DNA of 64,000 nucleotides, from positions 4,030,001 to 4,094,000 of the forward strand of contig NZ_CP016793.1 in assembly GCF_001701025.1 (NCBI RefSeq). Direction: 5' to 3'. This stretch comes from Lentzea guizhouensis. GTDB lineage: Bacteria; Actinomycetota; Actinomycetes; Mycobacteriales; Pseudonocardiaceae. The notes under the pieces were generated by a model. That model was not told the origin of the DNA, did no database searches, and saw nothing but the letters and a program-made list of their open reading frames with translations. How positions within the stretch are numbered: the first letter of the stretch is position 1; every line of letters begins with the position of its first letter. Shown here piece by piece: positions 10,358 to 18,120 of this stretch. The translations under genes and the position numbers were made by a program.

Positions 10358-10484
10358 GGGGGCAGGCTATTGGGGGAGGGCGGGGAAGGTGATCCGGTTT
10401 TTCCGGCCGGCCCGCGAACGCCACGACGGCGGGTGCACGGTGTCGACGACCACCGCCCACCCGCCACGCGCGGACCAAGCCGTG

Positions 10485-11027
10485 TCAGGACTTCTGCTTC
10501 GCACCGATCTGGTCCAGCACCTCGGTCTGCGACACGATGATCTTCCCGGCCAGCGCCTTCGACCCCACGTGCTCGCCCTTGGCCTGCGCGTCCTTCGCCA
10601 TGTCGATGCCACTGCGCAGGTGTCGGGACAGCGTCGCCAGGTACAGCGCGTCGAACTGCGCGCCCTGCGCGGTCTTCAAGGCCTCCACGTCCTTGGCGGT
10701 CATCATGCCCGCCATCTTGTGCGTGGCGTGCGGGTCGTCACCGGGGATCTGGATGTTCCACGACCGCAGGTACGTGGACATCTGCTCGATCTCGCCGGCC
10801 TCGGCGGTGGCGATCTTGTCGGCCACGTCGACGACGAACGAGTCCTTCGAGCGTTCCACCGCGAGCTTGGAGACCTCGATGGTCTGCCGGTGGTGCGGAA
10901 TCATGCGCAGCGAGAACGTCGCATCCGCCTCGTTGGCCGCTGGTTCGCCGGAACTGCCGCCGCCGACCGTCGAACAGCCCGTCAGCGCCAGCAGACCCAG
11001 CACCACCATGAGCAGACGCGCACGCAT
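10485..11027 (-). CDS. DUF305 lipoprotein
   Basis: A 180-residue exported lipoprotein. The signal peptide ends in a lipobox LALTGC, with lipidated C18. A four-helix DUF305 domain follows, with the two characteristic Met/His-rich motifs (MIPHH near the start, SRHLRSGIDMA in the second half). DUF305 includes periplasmic copper-binding proteins such as cyanobacterial CopM, so copper handling is the best guess, not proven here. The ATG at 11027 is supported by GGGAGG six bases upstream. A second DUF305 gene lies at 12574-13185 behind a copper-dependent LPMO. Confidence 0.85.
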   Translation of the reverse strand: MRARLLMVVLGLLALTGCSTVGGGSSGEPAANEADATFSLRMIPHHRQTIEVSKLAVERSKDSFVVDVADKIATAEAGEIEQMSTYLRSWNIQIPGDDPHATHKMAGMMTAKDVEALKTAQGAQFDALYLATLSRHLRSGIDMAKDAQAKGEHVGSKALAGKIIVSQTEVLDQIGAKQKS

Positions 11028-11095
11028 GAAGCCTCCCGTCCTCGGTTCCCTGTCGAGGCATACGGAAGGGTGTTCTGTCCGGTTCAGCGGAAGTT

Positions 11096-11575
11096 CTACT
11101 GCCTGACCCGCTCGATGACGGCGTTCACCACGTCGGGGTGGCCGAGTGGCATGGGTGCGGGCACGCGGTCGTCGGCTGACGGGTGGGTGCGGGCGATCAC
11201 CTTCCCGAACGGGGCGGCGATCTCGGTCTCGGGGTCGACGAGGAGGACCGAGTTCACCAGGTGTTCGTGGCGGCGGACCAGGTCCACGACGTCGGCTGCG
11301 ATCGGGCCGCTGCAGACCACGTCCAGGCGGACCGGGGACTCGTCGTCGCGGTGGGCCGCGAGCACCTTGTCCACTGTGGACTGCCAGGTCGGTGCGGCCG
11401 GGACGCGCAGCCACACGACGCGCACGGTGTCGGTGAGAGGGCGCCAGGTCGCGGGGATGCCGTCGTGCACGGCCTCGCCTGCTGGATCGATCACGAGGAC
11501 GGTGGGGGCGCCTGCCGGTCCGTCGACCACGACGCCGGGGCCTGCCGCTCGGACGGGCTCGTCGAAATCACGCAT
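11096..11575 (-). CDS. Hypothetical protein, hydrolase-fold-like fragment
   Basis: A 159-residue protein that I do not recognise. It has alternating hydrophobic strands (VVVDGPAGAPTVLVIDPAG, VRVVWLRVP, NSVLLVDPE) like the strands of an alpha/beta fold, and ends in a helix (HPDVVNAVIERVRQ). This resembles a small alpha/beta-hydrolase-like protein lacking an obvious nucleophile elbow. The start at 11575 gives MRDFDEPVRAAG; a GTG at 11689 would add 38 poorly structured residues. It is on the same strand as, and 68 bases upstream of, the DUF305 gene, so a shared transcript is possible. Confidence 0.6.
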   Translation of the reverse strand: MRDFDEPVRAAGPGVVVDGPAGAPTVLVIDPAGEAVHDGIPATWRPLTDTVRVVWLRVPAAPTWQSTVDKVLAAHRDDESPVRLDVVCSGPIAADVVDLVRRHEHLVNSVLLVDPETEIAAPFGKVIARTHPSADDRVPAPMPLGHPDVVNAVIERVRQ

Positions 11576-11706
11576 GAGCCTGGGGTTACCCGTCCGCGGG
11601 CGAATCACTCCGCCGGCAGGACCACTTGTCCTGCTGGACCGGTTGACGAAGAACTCGATCCGGATGGCTGACGGTGACTCCTTGACCACTCCACGAACTC
11701 GATTTA

Positions 11707-11718
11707 TGGTCTAGACCA
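11707..11718. promoter_or_regulatory. DasR-type operator (dre) TGGTCTAGACCA
   Basis: A perfect 12-base palindrome 102 bases upstream of the LPMO start. It matches the core of the Streptomyces DasR responsive element (ACTGGTCTAGACCACT) found at chitinase and N-acetylglucosamine genes. The palindrome is seen directly. Assignment to a GntR-family DasR repressor, relieved by amino-sugar phosphates, follows from established actinobacterial chitin regulation. The downstream gene, a chitin-active monooxygenase, is an expected target. Confidence 0.85.
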
Positions 11719-11819
11719 CACCGAAACCCGATCGGCGAGCGATCCACCGCGGCGCCGGTTCCCGCCCCTGCCAACGGGTCCACCCCGCCTGGGAACGAAC
11801 CAAGGAGTTCGGACAGAAG

Positions 11820-12569
11820 ATGAAGATCACCCGAAAAGCAGCTCTCGTCATGGCTGCGGTCCCTGCGATCGTGCTCATCACGCCGGTTGGCTCGGCCAGC
11901 GCACACGGTTACGTGTCGTCGCCGCCGAGCCGTACGGCGCAGTGTGCGCAGAAGACGGTTCCCTGTGGTGCGCCCGCGTATGAACCGCAGAGCGCCGAAG
12001 GTCCCAAGGGCCTGATGAACTGCAACGGAGCCCGCGGCGACTTCGACGAGCTGAACAACGACAGCAAGGGCTGGGTCGCGACCAGCACGGGCACCAACCT
12101 GCAGGTGACCTGGACCTTCACCGCCCGTCACCGCACCCGCGACTACGAGTACTACATCAACGGCTCGCGGGTCGCGTACGTCAACGGCAACAACGCGGCC
12201 CCGGTCGACCCGGTGCGGCACACGATCAACCTGAGCGGCTTCTCCGGCCGCCAGAAGATCTTCGCCATCTGGAACATCGCCGACACCGGTGCCGCGTTCT
12301 ACTCCTGCATCGACGTCAACGTGAACGGCGGCGGCACTCCGCCGCCCACCACGAACCCGCCGACGACGCAGCCGCCCACCACCCAGCCGCCGACGACGCA
12401 GCCGCCGACCACGCAGCCGCCCGCGGGTGGCACGTGGGCCGCGAACACGTCCTACGCGACGGGTGCGCAGGTCACCTACGGCGGCTCGACGTACCGCTGC
12501 CGGCAGGCGCACACCTCGCTGACCGGCTGGGAGCCGCCGAACGCGGCTTCGCTGTGGGAGCGGGTCTGA
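11820..12569 (+). CDS. AA10 lytic polysaccharide monooxygenase with CBM5/12 chitin-binding domain
   Basis: A secreted copper enzyme that oxidatively cleaves crystalline chitin (or cellulose). The signal peptide is cleaved after ASA, so H29 becomes the N-terminal residue required for the copper histidine brace. The second brace His is H104 in TARHRTRDYEYY. The catalytic AA10 domain (about 29-175) is followed by a proline/threonine linker made of PPTTQ-type repeats (about 176-205). A C-terminal CBM5/12 module (about 206-249) has the typical aromatic residues (GTWAANTSYATGAQVTYGG and WEPPNAASLW). Length 249 fits the family. A DasR-like operator precedes it and a DUF305 lipoprotein gene follows after 4 bases. 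Confidence 0.95.
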   Translation: MKITRKAALVMAAVPAIVLITPVGSASAHGYVSSPPSRTAQCAQKTVPCGAPAYEPQSAEGPKGLMNCNGARGDFDELNNDSKGWVATSTGTNLQVTWTFTARHRTRDYEYYINGSRVAYVNGNNAAPVDPVRHTINLSGFSGRQKIFAIWNIADTGAAFYSCIDVNVNGGGTPPPTTNPPTTQPPTTQPPTTQPPTTQPPAGGTWAANTSYATGAQVTYGGSTYRCRQAHTSLTGWEPPNAASLWERV

Positions 12570-12573
12570 TCCC

Positions 12574-13185
12574 ATGAAGCGCCTGGTGATCGCGGTCGCG
12601 GTCCTGGCGCTGGCGGGGTGCGGTGGAGGCGACGCAGTCGTGCCGGAGGGCCAGCAGCAGCAGGCCCACGGGCACGGTGCGGCGACCTCCACCGCACCAC
12701 CTCCCGCTGCCACCGCGCGGTTCAACGACGCGGACGTGATGTTCGCGCAGATGATGGTGGCCCACCTGCAGCAGGGCATCGACCTCGCGGTGGTGGCGAA
12801 GGCCATGGCCACCGGGCCGAAGGTCAAGGAGCTCGCCGGCGCGGTCGACTCGACCCAGCGCGAGGAGCTCGAGATGCTCAAGGGCTGGCTGAAGCTCTGG
12901 GGCAAGCCCGAGCAGCCGTCGAGCGACCCGAACGTGCACGCCGCCCACGGTGGCATGCCGTTGCTCGACGCCAAGGTCATCAGCGACGTCAAGGACAGGA
13001 GCAAGGAGGAGTTCGACCTCGCCTACCTCAACCTGATGACCGGGCACCAGGGCGGCGCCGTCGAGATGGCGCAGACGGAGCTCAAGGACGGCTCCAACCC
13101 GGAGACCACGGCCTACGCCCAGCGGGTGCGCGACTCGCGGTCCGGCCAGATCCAGCAGATGCTCACGTTGATCAACGGGCAGTAG
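12574..13185 (+). CDS. DUF305 lipoprotein co-transcribed with the LPMO
   Basis: A 203-residue exported lipoprotein (lipobox LALAGC, C16) with a His-, Gln- and Pro-rich low-complexity spacer (QQQQAHGHG) before the DUF305 domain. The family motifs are MFAQMMVAHLQQGIDLA and YLNLMTGHQGGAVEMAQ, rich in Met and His. It starts only 4 bases after the LPMO stop, so it is almost certainly in the same operon and under the same DasR-like control. Because DUF305 proteins can bind copper and the LPMO needs copper after export, a copper-delivery or copper-storage role outside the membrane is a reasonable inference. Confidence 0.88.
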   Translation: MKRLVIAVAVLALAGCGGGDAVVPEGQQQQAHGHGAATSTAPPPAATARFNDADVMFAQMMVAHLQQGIDLAVVAKAMATGPKVKELAGAVDSTQREELEMLKGWLKLWGKPEQPSSDPNVHAAHGGMPLLDAKVISDVKDRSKEEFDLAYLNLMTGHQGGAVEMAQTELKDGSNPETTAYAQRVRDSRSGQIQQMLTLINGQ

Positions 13186-13205
13186 GCGGTCAGCGTCCGG
13201 TCAGC

Positions 13206-13228
13206 GGCCCGGTGTTGCCTGCCGGGCC
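13206..13228 (+). terminator. Hairpin GGCCCGG-9-CCGGGCC abutting the next start codon
   Basis: A perfect 7-base GC stem with a 9-base loop, 20 bases after the DUF305 stop, so a likely terminator of the LPMO operon. Its last base is immediately before the ATG at 13229. The flavoprotein therefore has no visible ribosome-binding site and may be leaderless or occluded by this hairpin. Confidence 0.45.
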
Positions 13229-14251
13229 ATGGACGTACTGATCTCGGGAGCGGGCGTTGCCGGGCCCGCACTGGCACTCTGGCTGTCCCGTCACGGCATC
13301 TCGGCCACCGTCGTGGAACGCGCGCCCGCGCTGCGGACCGGCGGCCAGGCCGTGGACTTCCGCGGCGAGGCGCACCTGTCCGTGCTGCGGCGGATGGGTG
13401 TCCTCGACGCGGTCCGCGCTGCCCGGACGACGCCGCGCGACATGGTGTTCCGCGGCACCGACGGCCGGGAACGCGCCCGGCTGCCCGCGGCGTTCACCGC
13501 CGGCGAGGTCGAAATTCTGCGCGGTGACCTGTCACGCATCCTGTACGAGGCCAGTGCTTCCGACGCGGAGTACGTGTTCGGCGACTGGATCACCTCCCTG
13601 CACGACGACGGCACCGGCGTGGACGTCACGTTCGCGCACGGCCGGCCGCGGCGGTTCGACTTCGTCGTCGGCGCGGACGGGATGCGGTCCGGCGTGCGGC
13701 AGCTGGTCTTCCCGGACTACCGGCCGAAGTTCCAGGGCTACTACTTCGCCATCTGGCCGTCCGACGGCGACGACCGCGACATGGTCTGCGCACCGGGCGT
13801 GCTCACCGCGCCGGGCTGGGTGATGTTCAAGTCCGCGGTGCCGCCGGAGCTGATGCCGGACGAGCTGATCGCGCCGGGCGTGTACTTCGACTCGATCAGC
13901 CAGGTGCGCATGCCGGCGGTCAGCTCGGGGCGGGTCACGCTGCTGGGCGACGCCGGGTACGGCTCGACGCTCGGCGGCATGGGCACCGGGCTCGCCGTCG
14001 TGAGCGCGTACGTGCTGGCGGGGGAGCTGGCGGCGGGCGGGGACGCGTTCGCCCGCTACGAGGCGCTGGTCGGCCCGTACGCCCGCGGCTGCCAGGGCAA
14101 CCCCGGGCCGTTCCTCGCGCCGGGGACGCGGCTCGGGATGTGGGTGCGCGACCGGATGTTCGGGTTCCTGGGCAAGGCGCCGATGTTCGCCCGGATGGAC
14201 CTCAAGGCCGCGACCGCGATCAAGCTCCCCGACTACGCGCCAGTGCGCTGA
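13229..14251 (+). CDS. FAD-dependent monooxygenase (aromatic hydroxylase family), internally shortened
   Basis: A flavoprotein of the p-hydroxybenzoate hydroxylase-like group, expected to hydroxylate or epoxidise small molecules using NAD(P)H. The Rossmann GAGVAG motif (7-12), the ADG motif (about 150) and the second FAD motif GDAGYG (about 240) are all present. At 340 residues it is shorter than the usual 370-400. The segment between VMFKSA and YFDSISQV holds only about 15 residues where relatives have about 45, an in-frame loss in the substrate domain. The start is fixed by the Rossmann motif. It converges with the SARP gene with a 32-base overlap. Confidence 0.82.
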   Translation: MDVLISGAGVAGPALALWLSRHGISATVVERAPALRTGGQAVDFRGEAHLSVLRRMGVLDAVRAARTTPRDMVFRGTDGRERARLPAAFTAGEVEILRGDLSRILYEASASDAEYVFGDWITSLHDDGTGVDVTFAHGRPRRFDFVVGADGMRSGVRQLVFPDYRPKFQGYYFAIWPSDGDDRDMVCAPGVLTAPGWVMFKSAVPPELMPDELIAPGVYFDSISQVRMPAVSSGRVTLLGDAGYGSTLGGMGTGLAVVSAYVLAGELAAGGDAFARYEALVGPYARGCQGNPGPFLAPGTRLGMWVRDRMFGFLGKAPMFARMDLKAATAIKLPDYAPVR

Positions 14252-16814
14252 GCGCGGTCTCGACGTGCTGCTTGGCGTTGGCGTGCATCCAGCCGAAGCC
14301 CAGCTCCTGGTCGGCGGCCAGCAACAACCGCTCGGCCTCGGCGAGATCTCCCCTGCGGCGGGCGATCTCGGCGAGGCCCGCGCCGGCCAGCGCCCTGGTC
14401 GCCGCGAGTCCCGCGTTCGTCGCCAGCGCCAGCGCCTCGCGGTAGTCGCGCTCGGCCGCGTCCTGGTCGAGGTCGAGCAACCGGTCCGCGCGCCGCGCGC
14501 GCAGCTCGGCCAGCTCCTCCTTCGCACCCAGCTCGCCCACGACCCGCAACGCCTCCTCGGTCAGCGCGAGCGCCTCCTGAGGGTCCTCGGTCAGGTTGGC
14601 GAGCACGTCGAGGACCTGGGCGGCGCCCCAGCGTTCGCCCAGGTCCTGGAACCGCCGCAGCGCCTGGCTGGCCTGCTCGACGGCACGGGCGCGGTCGCCG
14701 TGCAAGGTCCAGTCGGTGTAGGCGGTGCTGAACGCGATCAGGCCCTGGATCCACGGGTCGTCGCTGCGTTCGACCTCGTCCTGCAGCCGGGTGCGCGGCG
14801 CGCCGGGGTCGGGCGGACCGGCCAGCATGGCCCAGGCGATCAGCACGAACGGGTGGCGGATCGGGCCGTGCAACTGGTCCAGGACGCCGCGCACGCGTTC
14901 CGGGGCGGCCAGCGCGAGCAGGATCGCGTACTGCTCGCTGGTCTGCTCCGGCACCCGGCCGAGCAACGTCCGCGCGGTGGCCTCCACCTCGGTGCGGCTG
15001 CCCCGCACGTACAGGTACCAGGACAGGTCGGCGAGCAGCCGCAGCGCGTCGGCGGGCGCGTGGTCGGCGGTCCACGTCAGCGCCTGCACCAGGTTGGCGT
15101 GCTCGGCGCTCAGCGTGGCGAGCCAGCGCAGCTGGTCCGGGCCGCGCAGCTCCGGATCGGCCCGCCGGACGAGTGCGGCGAAGTACGCGGCGTGCTCGGC
15201 GTCGACCCGGTTGTGCTGCGCGCAGAACTCGCGGATCGTCTCCAGCATCCGGTAGCGGCCGTCGGCGGCCTCCACCAGGGACTTGTCCACCAGCGCCTCC
15301 AGCACCCCGAGGTCGTGCCCGCCGACCTCCTCGACGGCGGCGAGGGTCGCGCCACCGCTGAACGTGGCCAGCGCCGCGGCGAGGTCGCGTTCGTCGTCGG
15401 TCAGCAGGTCCCAGCTCCACTCCACGACCGCCCGCAGCGTCTGGTGCCGGGGTGCGGCGGCGCGGTTTCCCTTGGTGAGCAACCGGAACCGGTCGTTCAG
15501 GCGCCGGGAGATGTCCTCGGTGGTCAGCGTGCGGACGCGGGCGGCGGCGAGCTCGATGGCGAGGGGGAGGCCGTCGAGCTCACGGCAGATGCTCTCGGTG
15601 TGCTCGTCCTGGGTGAAGACCGGGTTCACCGCCCTCGCGCGCTGGACGAACAGCGTCACGCTCTGCTCGGTGTCGAGCGGCGGCACCGGGCACAGCGTCT
15701 CGCCCGTGATGCCCAGCGCCTCCCGGCTGGTCGCGAGGATGCGCAACCGCGGGCACGTGCTGAGCAGGTGCTGGACGAGCGTCGCGGCCTGCACGACCAC
15801 GTGCTCGCAGTTGTCCAGGACCAGCTGGGTGGCGCGGTCCTTCAGCGCCAGCGTCAGCCGTTCCTCGGCGGGCAGCACGGTTTCCTTCAACCCGAGCGCC
15901 TGCAGCGCCGCCGCGGCCACGTCGTGCGCCGGCGCGAGGTCCACGAACACCGCGTCGTCGTCGGCGGCCTGCACCGCGAGCCGCGTCTTGCCGGCGCCGC
16001 CGGGACCGGTGAGGGTGATCAACCGCGCGTCGCCGAGCGAGGCGATCCGGGCCAGCTCCGCCTGCCTGCCGACGAAGCTCGTGAGCTGGGCCGGCAGCTC
16101 GCGCCGGGTCTGGCCGCGCAGGACCTGCACGTGGATCGCCCGCAACTCGGCCGACGGGTCGGTGCCGAGCTCCTCGGCCAGCACCGCGCGGGCGTCCTCG
16201 AAGGCCTGCAACGCCTCCGCCTGCCTGCCCTGCTGGTGCAGCGCCCGCATGAGGAAGCCGCGCAGCTGTTCGTCCAGCGGGTGCTGCCGCACGAGGTCCT
16301 GGATCTCCCCGACATCGGCCTTGTGCAAGCGGATGCGTGCGGCGATCAGGTCGTGCGAGGCTGTTTGGCGTTGCCGTTCAAGGCGATCCGCGTGCCCGGT
16401 CGCGGTCGTGTCCGCCAGCGCGGGCCCGCGCCACAGCGCCAGTGCCTCGCCCAGCAACGCCTCCGCCGCCTGCGGGTCACCCTGCTCCAGCGCCTGCCGG
16501 CCGCCGCCAGCCGCGAACCGGTGCGCGTCCACGCTGTCCGGCGCCAGCGCCAGCCGGTACCCGGCCGGGTGGAACTCGACCAGCTCGGCCACCCCGAGCG
16601 CCCTGCGCAGCCGGGAGACCTGGCCCTGCAACGCGTTCGCCGCGTCGGCGGGCGGTCGGTCGCCGTACAGCTCGTCGATCAGCCGGTCGACGGGCACGAT
16701 CTGGCCCGCCCGCAGCGCCAGCAGCGCGAGGAGGGTGCGCGGCCGCGGACCGCCCACCTGGATCCTGCCCCGCGCGGTGTGCGCTTCCACCGGGCCGAGG
16801 ATGTCGACGTGCAC
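14220..16814 (-). CDS. SARP-type regulator with AAA ATPase and TPR-like C terminus
   Basis: An 864-residue AfsR/MalT-style regulator. The winged-helix DNA-binding domain (about 1-90) and bacterial transcriptional activation domain (about 95-240) are followed by an ATPase with P-loop GPGGAGKT (about 268-275) and Walker B LVLDNCEH. A long helical repeat region to the C terminus is probably a ligand or protein sensor. It starts with GTG at 16814, 12 bases after the end of the AraC-like gene on the same strand, suggesting one transcript. No ribosome-binding site is obvious. The target genes are unknown; the convergent monooxygenase and adjacent MFS pump are candidates. Confidence 0.88.
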   Translation of the reverse strand: MHVDILGPVEAHTARGRIQVGGPRPRTLLALLALRAGQIVPVDRLIDELYGDRPPADAANALQGQVSRLRRALGVAELVEFHPAGYRLALAPDSVDAHRFAAGGGRQALEQGDPQAAEALLGEALALWRGPALADTTATGHADRLERQRQTASHDLIAARIRLHKADVGEIQDLVRQHPLDEQLRGFLMRALHQQGRQAEALQAFEDARAVLAEELGTDPSAELRAIHVQVLRGQTRRELPAQLTSFVGRQAELARIASLGDARLITLTGPGGAGKTRLAVQAADDDAVFVDLAPAHDVAAAALQALGLKETVLPAEERLTLALKDRATQLVLDNCEHVVVQAATLVQHLLSTCPRLRILATSREALGITGETLCPVPPLDTEQSVTLFVQRARAVNPVFTQDEHTESICRELDGLPLAIELAAARVRTLTTEDISRRLNDRFRLLTKGNRAAAPRHQTLRAVVEWSWDLLTDDERDLAAALATFSGGATLAAVEEVGGHDLGVLEALVDKSLVEAADGRYRMLETIREFCAQHNRVDAEHAAYFAALVRRADPELRGPDQLRWLATLSAEHANLVQALTWTADHAPADALRLLADLSWYLYVRGSRTEVEATARTLLGRVPEQTSEQYAILLALAAPERVRGVLDQLHGPIRHPFVLIAWAMLAGPPDPGAPRTRLQDEVERSDDPWIQGLIAFSTAYTDWTLHGDRARAVEQASQALRRFQDLGERWGAAQVLDVLANLTEDPQEALALTEEALRVVGELGAKEELAELRARRADRLLDLDQDAAERDYREALALATNAGLAATRALAGAGLAEIARRRGDLAEAERLLLAADQELGFGWMHANAKQHVETALSALARSRGA

Positions 16815-16826
16815 CGGGTGATTCTG

Positions 16827-17587
16827 TCAGCGCGCGAACCGGCCGGGGCTGGTACCGAGCACCCGCCGGAAGTGCCGGGTCAGGTGCGACTGGTCGTGGA
16901 ACCCGGCGAGCACCGCCGCCTCGGCCGCCGGCCGGCCCTCCAGCAGGTCCCGCGGGCCAGGTCGACCCGCCGCCCGGTCAGGTAGCGGTGCGGTGGCAGC
17001 CCGAACCGCCTGCTGAACGCGCGCACCAGGTGCGTGGGGCTGGTCTGCAGCTCATCTGCCGCCTGCGCCAGCGTGATGCCTTGTGGAAGTGACGCGTCGA
17101 GCAGCTCGCGCAACCGGTCGGCCAGCGTCGGGTCCGCGAAGACCTGCGGCGCGGTGCCGGCGAAGTGGTGCGTGATCCGTTCGGTGATCAGCGCGAGTCG
17201 GCTCTGCGCCTCCAGCGGCTCGTCGAGGACCAGGTGCAGCTGGTGCACGCGCTGCCGCAGCAGCGGGTCGACGAGCATCGGGCGGTCGACCGACTTGCCG
17301 GCGAGCCCGGCGGGCAGCACGTCGCCGTCGAGGTACAGCACGCGTTTGCGGAAGCCCGACTCGTACGCGGACCGGCCGTCGTGCGGCACGTGCGGCGGCA
17401 GCAGCGTCACGCCGTCGACCAGCGCACCGTGCTCGTGCCGGTCCAGCTCGTAGCGCACGGCACCTGCGTCTATCAGCAACAACGTCCACGCGTCGTGCGT
17501 GTGGGCCGGGTAGACGTGGGTGGTGAACTCGGCGTGGAAGACCTCCCGGATGCCGTCCACCGCCGGGCGCCAGGCGGTGCTGCTCAT
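16827..17587 (-). CDS. AraC-family transcriptional regulator, frameshifted near 16950
   Basis: N-terminal cupin-type sensor (AraC_binding; HTHDAWTLLLIDAG near residue 30) and a C-terminal double HTH. The first HTH (ITLAQAADELQTSPTHLVRAFSRRFG) is intact. The frame then breaks at about 16948-16956, just after GRRVDLAR. In the neighbouring frame the expected second helix pair (AGFHDQSHLTRHFRRVLGTS) continues to a stop at 16827. One missing base would restore a normal protein of about 253 residues. Without it the product loses the second HTH and probably DNA binding. It is divergent from the DUF2000 gene 50 bases away, a common AraC/DUF2000 pairing. Confidence 0.78.
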
Positions 17588-17637
17588 GTCAGGAACGTAC
17601 AAGACCGGACGCGCCCGCACCCGCGATGGTGGACGCC

Positions 17638-18036
17638 ATGTTCGACACCAAGATCGCTGTGCTGCTGCGGGACGACCTGGCCTCCTGGCAGGCGCTGAAC
17701 GTCACGGCCTTCCTCGTCAGCGGCCTCCCGCAGGAGCTGCGCGGCGAGCCCTACGTGGACGCCGACGACGTGACCTACCTGTCGATGTTCCGCCAGCCCG
17801 TGGTGGTCCTGCAGGGGGACAAGGCGTTGCTCACCAAGGCGCACGACCGCGCGCTGACCCGCAACCAGCCCATGTCGATCTTCACCGCGGACCTGTTCTC
17901 GACCGGCAACGACGCCGACAACCGGGCCGCGGTGCGCAAGGTGCACACGCAGGACCTCGACCTGGTCGGCATCGCGGTGCACGGTCAGAAGAACGCCGTG
18001 GACAAGATCCTGAAGGGTGCCCGGATGCACCCCTGA
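17638..18036 (+). CDS. DUF2000 family protein
   Basis: A 132-residue soluble protein matching DUF2000 along its length: FDTKIAVLLRDDLASWQALN at the start, MFRQPVVVLQG in the middle and DLVGIAVHGQKNAVDKILKG at the end. The molecular function of the family is unknown; it is often encoded next to AraC or Lrp regulators. The ATG at 17638 is preferred because GGTGG lies five bases upstream; an in-frame ATG at 17626 would add four residues. It is divergent from the AraC gene and likely controlled by it. Confidence 0.85.
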   Translation: MFDTKIAVLLRDDLASWQALNVTAFLVSGLPQELRGEPYVDADDVTYLSMFRQPVVVLQGDKALLTKAHDRALTRNQPMSIFTADLFSTGNDADNRAAVRKVHTQDLDLVGIAVHGQKNAVDKILKGARMHP

Positions 18037-18051
18037 TCGCGGCTGGGGAGT

Positions 18052-18100
18052 GATTGGCCCAGAGAAATAGCGCGTTCTTGTCCCAAAGCTAGGGCCAATC
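18052..18100. repeat. Inverted repeat GATTGGCCC / GGGCCAATC before the MFS gene
   Basis: Nine-base arms (18052-18060 and 18092-18100) separated by 31 bases, within the 84-base gap between DUF2000 and the pump. The right arm ends 20 bases before the pump ATG, which has no clear ribosome-binding site. The wide spacing fits two operator half-sites of a looping or dimeric repressor better than a terminator, but that is inference. Confidence 0.4.
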
Positions 18101-18120
18101 GTCGCCATACGGTCGTTCCC

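Noticed and set aside
12340..12425. Short CG-rich repeats resembling a repeat array
   Set aside because: They encode the PPTTQ linker of the LPMO, not a CRISPR or intergenic repeat.
14265..16985. A 906-codon open frame on the plus strand
   Set aside because: Antisense to the SARP gene, whose DNA-binding, activation and ATPase motifs are clear; the plus-strand product has no motif.
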